DNA of 15,074 nt from JAGOUB01 sp964648045 (GTDB lineage: Bacteria; Patescibacteriota; Gracilibacteria; Peribacterales; Peribacteraceae): assembly GCA_964648045.1 (NCBI GenBank), contig CAZYNU010000027.1, positions 1 through 15,074 of the forward strand, in the 5' to 3' direction. Position numbers and translations under genes: made by a program. Under the pieces are notes generated by a model that was given only the letters and a program-made list of their open reading frames with translations, made no database searches and was not told the origin of the DNA. Shown here in pieces: positions 1 to 5,359 of the stretch (its first letter is position 1; each line of letters starts with the position of its first letter).

Positions 1-10
1 TGTCGCGCAC

Positions 11-35
11 AAAAAGAGGGCCGAAGCCCTCTTTT
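11..35 (-). terminator. Intrinsic terminator with UUCG tetraloop
   Basis: On the minus strand a perfect 10-bp stem (AAAAGAGGGC / GCCCTCTTTT, plus positions 12-21 and 26-35) closes a TTCG loop on a C-G pair, the very stable cUUCGg form, and is followed by a run of five T (15-11). It lies downstream of the poly-Ser membrane-protein gene and probably ends the thrS-led operon. The A/T flanks are symmetrical, so it could also work on plus-strand transcripts. Confidence 0.9.
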
Positions 36-94
36 GGAAGCGGTGGGATCCCCTCTCAGGCGCGCTTCTTGGCGCGGATGTGCAGGAGGCCGGT

Positions 95-1063
95 CTAGCC
101 GGCAGCCAGCAGAAGCAGGAGTTCACCCACGCCCGGACCCGAGTGGGGCAGGTGGGGCGGCGTGGAGCTGGAAGAGCTGCCAATGCGCGGGAGCGACGAC
201 GAGGACGACGTGCGACTGCTGGAGGATGACGTCGTCGAAGACGACGAGGCCGGGACGCTGCTCACCGACGACATGGATGCCATACCAGAGCTGCTGGAGG
301 ACGACGTGGACGAGGAACTGGAGGAGGAAGACGAACCGTCATCGCTCCGGATCAAGCCAAAGAGCCAGTCGAACCAGCCCTGCTCATCCTCCGCAACAAC
401 GCTACTGGACGAACCGGCCGACACGACCGATGACGTCGAGGAGGGGCGGGAAGACGAGGTGATGGCCGACGACGAGCTGACGCTCACGACGGAGGAAGAC
501 GAAGACGTGCGAGACGAGGAAGACGACGACGAAGCTACCGTGCCCGTGCCGGTAACGGCCACAGTCGGCTTGCCGCTCCACAGATCGCGGCTCAGGAGAC
601 CCGGCCAGCCAAACCACTCTCCCGCAAAAGCCAGCACCAGGAAGACGCCGAGAATGCCCGCCAAAATGGAAATGCGCTTACCACCCTCACGCAGCACGCG
701 TAGGCAGAACGCAACCAGCATGACGAACAAAGCTGCCACCGCGAGCAGCGACCAGCCCCAGACCAACACGCGGCGAAGAATGAAGAATGCCGGAAAGATC
801 AACTCCAGCAGTGCCAGCGCGAACCACAGGCCGAGCAGCGCGGCCGGGCCCCAGTGCATCAACCGGAAAACGTTGTCGGCGCGGTTGTCGCGCAGAAAGG
901 GGTACAGAATGAGTGGGTAAAGCACCGCAAGCAGGAAAGCGATGCCCCACGGACCGGCGCCAAGCGGCAACGACGGCAAACTGGCCGTCAGCACGCCAGC
1001 GACAAGCATGACGAGCCCAAGAATGACAATGAGAACGGTTTCCGTGGAGTGCTTGAGAGGCAT
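95..1063 (-). CDS. Poly-Ser membrane protein with GPG-type C-terminal sorting signal (cut by amber stop)
   Basis: 322 residues from the Met at 1063. I prefer this start because a hydrophobic segment follows MPLKHSTE directly; an in-frame ATG at 1147 would add 28 polar residues. About five membrane segments can be seen (residues ~9-27, 38-57, 72-95, 99-121, 130-148). Then comes a serine-dominated low-complexity tract (~177-300) broken by one Trp-rich island (AEDEQGWFDWLFGLI, ~224-238). The end is SGPGVGELLLLLAAG, which looks like the start of a GPG/CTERM-type sorting signal (motif, hydrophobic stretch, basic tail). The basic tail is missing because a TAG stops translation inside the hydrophobic stretch. 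In the same frame, 12 more codons (TGLLHIRAKKRA) lead to TGA at 56-58, exactly the expected tail. Family not recognised; probably a cell-envelope protein. Last gene before the terminator. Confidence 0.75.
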   Translation of the reverse strand: MPLKHSTETVLIVILGLVMLVAGVLTASLPSLPLGAGPWGIAFLLAVLYPLILYPFLRDNRADNVFRLMHWGPAALLGLWFALALLELIFPAFFILRRVLVWGWSLLAVAALFVMLVAFCLRVLREGGKRISILAGILGVFLVLAFAGEWFGWPGLLSRDLWSGKPTVAVTGTGTVASSSSSSSRTSSSSSVVSVSSSSAITSSSRPSSTSSVVSAGSSSSVVAEDEQGWFDWLFGLIRSDDGSSSSSSSSSTSSSSSSGMASMSSVSSVPASSSSTTSSSSSRTSSSSSLPRIGSSSSSTPPHLPHSGPGVGELLLLLAAG

Positions 1064-1156
1064 AGGAGGCCTATGCTCTCTGCCTTTGACGACACTGTCA
1101 ATAGAACGGCTGTTCACAGGATGTGAACCATCGCTCGCATAAGCCATTCGCTACGT

Positions 1157-1558
1157 TCAGCGGCGCTTCTTCGGCAGGTACTTGGCGCGTGCATCCTGGG
1201 TGGCGGCGCGCGGTACGATCTGGAAGTACTGACTGCGGAATCGCTTCACCTGCCAGACGACGTACGCCAGGAAGGCAGCACCCCACAAGAAAATGAGGGC
1301 GCGCATGGCCAAAAACTGGATCGTTTCCACGCGACATACCACCAAGAAGGCCAGCGTTAGACCAAACCAGAACGATGCCGTCTGCCAGCTGCCGCTCAGC
1401 TTCTTTAGGCGATGATCGGCCAAACCGGCACGCCAGGCACGCAGCCCCAGCGAGGCCACCACGAGCGCCAACCCCACGGCCAGAAGAAACACCATGTTCG
1501 GATCGCTGTAATCGGCATTGCCGGGATTAGGCCAGAAGAGATAGCTGAGAAGCGGCAT
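1157..1558 (-). CDS. Small three-TM membrane protein, unknown function
   Basis: 133 residues. Three predicted membrane segments (~20-40, 60-77, 83-104) and a basic C-terminal tail ending KYLPKKRR, so the tail probably faces the cytoplasm. I do not recognise a named family; the layout resembles short hypothetical membrane proteins common in CPR genomes (inference). The ATG lies 3 nt after the TAA of the upstream gene, without an SD, which suggests translational coupling inside the thrS-led operon. Codon use and GC match the neighbours. Confidence 0.75.
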   Translation of the reverse strand: MPLLSYLFWPNPGNADYSDPNMVFLLAVGLALVVASLGLRAWRAGLADHRLKKLSGSWQTASFWFGLTLAFLVVCRVETIQFLAMRALIFLWGAAFLAYVVWQVKRFRSQYFQIVPRAATQDARAKYLPKKRR

Positions 1559-1561
1559 ACA

Positions 1562-1936
1562 TTAGGCGGTACGAGGGGAAACTTTGTGGGACTTATCTTT
1601 GGACTCCTTCTTGGGAGCCTCCTTCTCTTTCTTCTCCTCTTTTTCAGGAACAGGCAAGACAGCATGCAGCTCCCGAAGCAGGCGATCGCGACGGCGCTCG
1701 GCCAGGGTCTGCACCGGACGAATGAGCATGTAGAGCAAGAAACCAACGACCGGCACGAAAGCTACCAGCAGAATGCTAAAGAGCTGAAAGGCAAAGTTAC
1801 GGCTGCGCAGCAACACGTCGCGGAGTGTGAAGAACACCAAGTACACGACCAACACGGCCAAGGCGAGAAGCAGCCCTTGCATCAGGCGGAGCGCCGGATC
1901 GGCTGAGAGAAAAGTGAGGAGAGTGGAGACGGGCAT
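1562..1936 (-). CDS. Small two-TM membrane protein with charged Lys/Glu tail
   Basis: 124 residues. Two membrane segments (~18-37 and 52-73) are followed by an Arg-rich stretch (~80-90) and a Lys/Glu/Pro tail (~97-118: EKEEKKEKEAPKKESKDK). The second segment, with VPVVGFLLYMLIRP, faintly recalls phospholipase-D N-terminal membrane anchors, but no catalytic domain follows, so no function is given. It starts 15 nt after the lgt-like stop. No SD is present; instead CCTCC lies on the coding strand (plus 1942-1946). Part of the thrS operon by spacing and direction. Confidence 0.7.
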   Translation of the reverse strand: MPVSTLLTFLSADPALRLMQGLLLALAVLVVYLVFFTLRDVLLRSRNFAFQLFSILLVAFVPVVGFLLYMLIRPVQTLAERRRDRLLRELHAVLPVPEKEEKKEKEAPKKESKDKSHKVSPRTA

Positions 1937-1951
1937 GGGACGGAGGGGACG

Positions 1952-2875
1952 TCAGAGGTGCGGATGCCGCTGGCGATGGACGACAACGTACACGACCACC
2001 GTGAGCAGGGCCAGCACGGCCAAGAATTGACTGAAGCGCAGCTGATAGGTGGCAAGGTCGAGTCCCTGCCGCAGAAAAAAGTAGCCGCCCACCAACAAGG
2101 TGGCGCCAATCTCATAACCCATGACCAAGCGGGGCGAGAGCTTTTCTTCAAGCAATGCCACGCCGGTCAGGCTGCCAAAGAGCAGACAAAGCACGCCAAG
2201 ATCGGCCAGGCTGGCAAACACGGGCGTGGAGGGATCGCCGCGGAAGAGCTCGAAGAAGACGGTACCGAGCGCCGCCACCACGATGCCAAAGAGCGTTTCG
2301 GCACCGGCGCGCTTGGAGTGCCGACGAACAATGAGCAAGAGGAACGTCAGGCAGAAATAAAACACGGCGTAATAGAGCTGCACCGGATGCACCGGAATGG
2401 TGTAGGAGACAACGAAAGTGTCGTAGGTGACACCCCACGGCATGTCGGTCGGCGCACCGAATGCCTGCCCAGCCGCAAACTTTCCAAGCCAGTCGAAAAC
2501 CAACCCAAAGCAGGTGGCAGGCAAGAGTACGTCGAGCCACTGCAGGAAAGTGGTGCGTGACTGGCGGGCGGTGAAGTAAAGCACCAATGCAATGCCCGTA
2601 GCCGCGCCTAGAAAGCTGAAATTTCCGTCCGAGAGAATAAAGACGCGCGCCCAATCCTTGGTGTACAGGCGGAAGTTTTCGAGCACCGTGAATGCGCGCC
2701 CGAACACCAGAAACGACAGCAGGAAGACGAGTCCTTTCTCACGAAAGACATGCAACGACAACCCTGCGCTCTGGGCCAAGCGAAAGAAGAACTCACCCGA
2801 TAGCCAAATGCCCAAGACGAGGAACGCCAAGTGCGTCCAGAAGATGAAGGGGCCGATGGCGAAGGCCTCGAACAT
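1952..2875 (-). CDS. lgt: Lgt-family membrane protein (prolipoprotein diacylglyceryl transferase-like), catalytic residues altered
   Basis: 307 residues, about seven membrane segments, near the usual Lgt length. Family landmarks: GRAFTVLEN (59-67), SFLGAATG (87-94), the P-L-GL-x-GKF-xx-G block with PTDMPWGV (~119-149), HPVQLY (163-168) and FELFRGD (208-214). Known Lgt enzymes move diacylglycerol from phosphatidylglycerol to the lipobox Cys of prolipoproteins. In E. coli this needs H103 (SFHGG), R143 and N146 (GRxGNF), and R239. Here the His is L89, the Arg is W129 and the Asn is K132; only the R239 equivalent (R212) is kept. It may be a paralogue with altered or lost activity, so the symbol denotes the family, not proven activity. 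It starts 21 nt after the thrS stop, with no SD. Confidence 0.75.
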   Translation of the reverse strand: MFEAFAIGPFIFWTHLAFLVLGIWLSGEFFFRLAQSAGLSLHVFREKGLVFLLSFLVFGRAFTVLENFRLYTKDWARVFILSDGNFSFLGAATGIALVLYFTARQSRTTFLQWLDVLLPATCFGLVFDWLGKFAAGQAFGAPTDMPWGVTYDTFVVSYTIPVHPVQLYYAVFYFCLTFLLLIVRRHSKRAGAETLFGIVVAALGTVFFELFRGDPSTPVFASLADLGVLCLLFGSLTGVALLEEKLSPRLVMGYEIGATLLVGGYFFLRQGLDLATYQLRFSQFLAVLALLTVVVYVVVHRQRHPHL

Positions 2876-2896
2876 GGCGTCAGAATAGCACAGCGC

Positions 2897-4711
2897 TCAG
2901 GCACCAACCGACGCCGCACGCTTGCGGGTTCGAATGTCCTCGAGCAGCGACGCCACAAAAGCCGAGGCGTGCATGGTCTCTTGGTTCTTGGTGGCCACGT
3001 TCCGGACGGTGACATTCCCCTCCCCCGCCTCGCGCTCGCCGAGCACCAGCAGGTACGGGATCTTCATCATCTCACCGTGGCGGATGCGCTTACCCAGGCT
3101 GTCCTCGGGCGTCATCATCTCGATGCGGACGCCGGCTTGGAACAGGTCGGCGCCCAGCTTCACAGCGTACTCCGACTGCTCGGCCGAGACCGGCAGCAGG
3201 GCCACCTGCACCGGCGCGAGCCAGAGCGGGAAGAGGCCGGCCGTGTGCTCGATGTAGATGGAAAGGAAGCGCTCGATCGAGCCCATGATCGCGGCGTGGA
3301 TCATCACCGGCTGTTCCTTCTCACCGGCCTCGTTCGTGAACGAGAGCGAGAAGCGGCCGGGCATGTTGATGTCGAGCTGGATCGTCGCCACCTGCCACTG
3401 GCGGCCGATGCTGTCGGTGGTGATGAAGTCGACCTTGGGGCCGTAGAACGCCGCTTCGCCCAGCGCTTCGACGTAGTCGACACCCTTGTCCTTGGCCAGC
3501 TGGCGCACGGCAGCCTCGGCCTTCTGCCACAGCTCCGGCGTGCCAAGGTATTTCTCGAAGTGCTCCGGATCGTGCAGCGACAGGCGGACGTTGAGGCGCT
3601 CGAAGCCGACGGTCTTGTAGAAGGTGTCGATGATGTCCCAGACGATGAGGAACTCCTCCTGCACCTGGCTCTCGCGGCAGAAGACGTGGGCGTCGTCCTG
3701 GCTGAAGGCGCGGACGCGGGAGAGGCCATGCAGCTCACCGGTCTGCTCGTCGCGGTAGCAAGTGGTCGTCTCGGCGTAGCGCTGCGGCATATCGCGGTAG
3801 CTGCGGCCGCGCGAGGCGAAGATCTGCGTGTGGTGCGGGCAATTCATCGGCTTCATGGCGAACTCGTGCCCCTCGCGAGTGGTGATGCGGAAGAGCTCCT
3901 CCGAGAACTTCTGCCAGTGGCCCGAGGTCTCGTAGAGCTCCTTCTTGGTGATATGCGGGATCGTCACCTTCTGGTAGCCGCTGGCCGAGCGGAGCTCCCA
4001 AACGAATTGGTCGAGGAGGTTTCTGAGCAGCGTGCCGCGCGGCGTCCAGAGCGGCAGGCCGGGGCCCACTAACTCGCTGAAGGTGAAGAGGTCCAGCTCC
4101 TTGCCGAGCTTGCGGTGATCGCGGCGCTTCGCCTCCTCGAGCATCGCCAGGTGCGCATCAAGATCCTCCTTGCTGCCGAAAGCTGCCACGTAGATGCGGG
4201 TCAGCTGCTCGCGCTTCTCGTCGCCGCGCCAGTAGGCGCCGGCCAGCGAGGTGATCTTGAAACCGTCGACCGGGATATCGCCGAGGTTCTCCAAGTGGCC
4301 GCCGCGGCAGAGATCGACGTAGGTCTCCTCGCCCTTCTTGTTCACGTTGGCGTAGTTGGTGACATGCGCCACGCCCTCGTTCTTGGCGAGGTCCTCGGTC
4401 ATCTCCACCTTGAAGCGCTGGTTCTTCGCCTTCCAGAATTTCACGGCGTCAGCGATGGAAAGCTCGTCGCGGCGGAAGGTCTGGCCCTGGTGGATGATGG
4501 CCTTCATCTCCTTCTCGATCTTGCCGAAGTGGTCCGGGGAAATCGGCTCCTTGAAGAGGAAATCGAAGTAGCAGCCGGTGTCGATGGCTGGCCCGATGGC
4601 GCGCTCGGTGCCGGGCCACAGCTTCTCGACCGCTTGGGCGAGCACGTGCGCCAGCGAGTGGCGCATGATGGCGAGGTCTTCGGGGTTCTGGTCGTGGGAG
4701 TGGGCGCACAT
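2897..4711 (-). CDS. thrS: Threonyl-tRNA synthetase, TGS-less
   Basis: 604 residues. Class II aminoacyl-tRNA synthetase that charges tRNA-Thr in the cytoplasm. The N-terminal TGS domain (~60 residues) is absent; the protein begins straight with the editing domain, whose HxxxH (H18/H22) and CxxxH (C135/H139) metal-site residues are intact. The catalytic core follows: motif 2 region, zinc ligands C291 (MNCPHH), H342 (DDAHVF) and H472 (IHAAIMGS), and motif 3 GSIERF (477-482). An anticodon-binding domain (~495-600) closes the protein. First gene of a leftward operon. Upstream is a Thr-codon-rich leader ORF plus terminator, suggesting attenuation control. No SD: the 28 nt before ATG hold two CCTCC blocks instead. 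Identity is firm; the start is slightly uncertain. Confidence 0.96.
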   Translation of the reverse strand: MCAHSHDQNPEDLAIMRHSLAHVLAQAVEKLWPGTERAIGPAIDTGCYFDFLFKEPISPDHFGKIEKEMKAIIHQGQTFRRDELSIADAVKFWKAKNQRFKVEMTEDLAKNEGVAHVTNYANVNKKGEETYVDLCRGGHLENLGDIPVDGFKITSLAGAYWRGDEKREQLTRIYVAAFGSKEDLDAHLAMLEEAKRRDHRKLGKELDLFTFSELVGPGLPLWTPRGTLLRNLLDQFVWELRSASGYQKVTIPHITKKELYETSGHWQKFSEELFRITTREGHEFAMKPMNCPHHTQIFASRGRSYRDMPQRYAETTTCYRDEQTGELHGLSRVRAFSQDDAHVFCRESQVQEEFLIVWDIIDTFYKTVGFERLNVRLSLHDPEHFEKYLGTPELWQKAEAAVRQLAKDKGVDYVEALGEAAFYGPKVDFITTDSIGRQWQVATIQLDINMPGRFSLSFTNEAGEKEQPVMIHAAIMGSIERFLSIYIEHTAGLFPLWLAPVQVALLPVSAEQSEYAVKLGADLFQAGVRIEMMTPEDSLGKRIRHGEMMKIPYLLVLGEREAGEGNVTVRNVATKNQETMHASAFVASLLEDIRTRKRAASVGA

Positions 4712-4738
4712 ACGGGAGGATGATAGGAGGATGGAACG

Positions 4739-4766
4739 AAAAACGCACCTCGGGGTGGGAGGCGCG
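4739..4766 (-). terminator. Intrinsic terminator / candidate attenuator before thrS
   Basis: On the minus strand an 8-bp stem CGCGCCTC / GAGGTGCG (plus 4766-4759 and 4751-4744, one G-U pair) with a 7-nt loop is followed at once by TTTTT (4743-4739). It lies between the stop of the Thr-rich leader ORF (4801) and the thrS ATG (4711), with only 28 nt between the T-run and the start codon. A dedicated thrS promoter hardly fits in that gap, so readthrough of this terminator probably sets thrS expression. Confidence 0.75.
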
Positions 4767-4790
4767 CGGGGTGAGAAGACTCAGCAGCGG

Positions 4791-4815
4791 ACGCCAACCC
4801 TCAGCGGGTCGTCGT
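4791..4815 (-). promoter_or_regulatory. Leader hairpin pairing Thr codons with downstream segment (1:2 stem)
   Basis: The last Thr codons (ACGACGACCC, minus, 4815-4806) pair with GGGTTGGCGT (4800-4791) across a GCTGA loop that contains the leader stop: 9 of 10 positions pair, one being G-U. The second arm can instead pair with the terminator: GGCG (4795-4792) with CGCC of its 5' arm (4764-4761), and GGGT (4800-4797) with ACCC of its loop (4756-4753). A ribosome stalled on the Thr codons would block this hairpin and free the second arm to prevent termination. The structure is hand-folded. Confidence 0.5.
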
Positions 4816-4923
4816 GGTCGTGCCGGTCGTCGTCGGACGGACGTTCACGGGAGCACCGTACTCCTCCCCTGCCCCGGCGGCAAAACTCACACCTCCGTCG
4901 ACGAGCAATGTCGAGAACGTCAT
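4801..4923 (-). CDS. Candidate Thr-rich leader peptide for thrS attenuation
   Basis: 40 codons from ATG at 4923. The last 11 residues are PTTTGTTTTTR, so eight of the final ten codons are Thr (4807-4821 and 4825-4833). Amino-acid runs of this kind mark attenuator peptides such as E. coli ThrL. The gene it precedes is threonyl-tRNA synthetase, and an intrinsic terminator lies between the two. No SD precedes the ATG. A shorter version from GTG at 4848 (15 residues) would have AGGAG 12 nt upstream, so the true start is open. No convincing promoter is seen. Alternatives are chance, or the tail of a decayed Thr-rich secreted protein. Function is inferred from composition and position only. Confidence 0.5.
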   Translation of the reverse strand: MTFSTLLVDGGVSFAAGAGEEYGAPVNVRPTTTGTTTTTR

Positions 4924-4962
4924 ACGCAAAAAACGGTGGCGCTCGCCATGGCCATCACGCCG

Positions 4963-4980
4963 TGAACCGTACACGGTTCA
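4963..4980. repeat. Perfect 8-bp inverted repeat, operator-like
   Basis: TGAACCGT-AC-ACGGTTCA: two perfect 8-bp arms with a 2-nt spacer, upstream of the thrS leader ORF. The near-zero spacer fits a dimeric regulator site better than an RNA hairpin. No regulator is identified. Confidence 0.45.
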
Positions 4981-5016
4981 ACCAGCCAATGGACCATGAG
5001 TAAAAAATTTCGCCAC

Positions 5017-5043
5017 AAGAAAAGACCCCCGGCGGACCGGGGG
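5017..5043 (-). terminator. Intrinsic terminator after the 62-residue ORF
   Basis: On the minus strand a 7-bp GC stem CCCCCGG / CCGGGGG (plus 5043-5037 and 5032-5026) with a TCCG loop is followed by TCTTTTCTT (5025-5017). It begins 17 nt after the TGA of the small membrane-protein gene and closes the comF-rseP-dnaA block. Confidence 0.85.
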
Positions 5044-5060
5044 CGGTGGACGAGGCAGCC

Positions 5061-5249
5061 TCACGCGATGAGGCCGATGGCGTGCAGGATGCGGACAGTC
5101 GCCGCTCCAGCAATAATGACAGCGGCCACGCTGCCGCTCACCCAGAGGTAGAACTTCTCGCGAAACACATCCGCGGCGTCTTGCTGTTCCAGCGTGAGCT
5201 CTTCCTCTTTGTCACACGTGACGAACGACAGTCCGAGTAAGCTGAGCAC
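5061..5249 (-). CDS. Small single-TM membrane protein, unknown function
   Basis: 62 residues from a GTG start. Support for it being real: a good SD (AGAGAGG, 6-nt spacing to GTG), a -10/-35 promoter about 50 bp upstream and a strong terminator just after it. The N-terminal half is acidic (DKEEELTLEQQDAADVF, 13-29), and residues ~33-60 form a hydrophobic membrane segment with one internal Arg. No family recognised. It lies downstream of dnaA on the same strand but seems to have its own transcription unit. It is one of only two genes in the window with a clear SD. Confidence 0.7.
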   Translation of the reverse strand: MLSLLGLSFVTCDKEEELTLEQQDAADVFREKFYLWVSGSVAAVIIAGAATVRILHAIGLIA

Positions 5250-5297
5250 GGGGCACCTCTCTGGTTCCGAGGGACAGGAAGGATCGACTAAAATTAT

Positions 5298-5325
5298 TTT
5301 ATAACAACTTATTATTAAAAATCAA
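5298..5325 (-). promoter_or_regulatory. Promoter for the 62-residue ORF
   Basis: On the minus strand, TTGATT (-35, plus 5325-5320), a 16-nt spacer, and TATAAA (-10, plus 5303-5298), within an AT-rich island (5281-5350) in otherwise GC-rich DNA. It faces the GTG-started 62-residue gene, giving a 5' leader of roughly 40 nt. Confidence 0.7.
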
Positions 5326-5359
5326 TATCGGGAAAAACCCTTTCAAATAGAGGAAATAC

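Noticed and set aside
95..97. UAG reassignment to an amino acid as the explanation for the split sorting signal
   Set aside because: The rseP-like gene ends with TAG at the normal protein end, so TAG seems to be a stop in this genome. Only local suppression or mutation remains possible.
162..920. Plus-strand 252-codon ORF rich in Asp/Glu
   Set aside because: It is the antisense shadow of the poly-Ser tract: minus-strand Ser codons read as Asp/Glu codons on the plus strand. No SD, and the minus frame has TM helices and a sorting signal.
2831..4072. Plus-strand 413-codon ORF
   Set aside because: Lies antisense to thrS, whose motifs are all intact. Long antisense frames are expected in GC-rich genes, and the translation shows no domain.
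4920..4997. Minus-strand 25-codon ORF overlapping the Thr-rich leader by ATGA
   Set aside because: Too short, no SD and no composition signal. A slip at its T6 run would fuse it to the leader frame, but nothing else supports that.
4578..5003. Plus-strand ORFs over the thrS upstream region, with GGAGG-ATG like starts
   Set aside because: Low-complexity Arg/Ser/Gly translation, overlaps the thrS start, and no family resemblance. The GGAGG runs are the complement of the CCTCC blocks before thrS.
5281..5350. AT-rich island downstream of dnaA as an origin of replication
   Set aside because: No DnaA-box-like nonamer is found in it, and it is explained by a good -35/-10 pair for the 62-residue gene.
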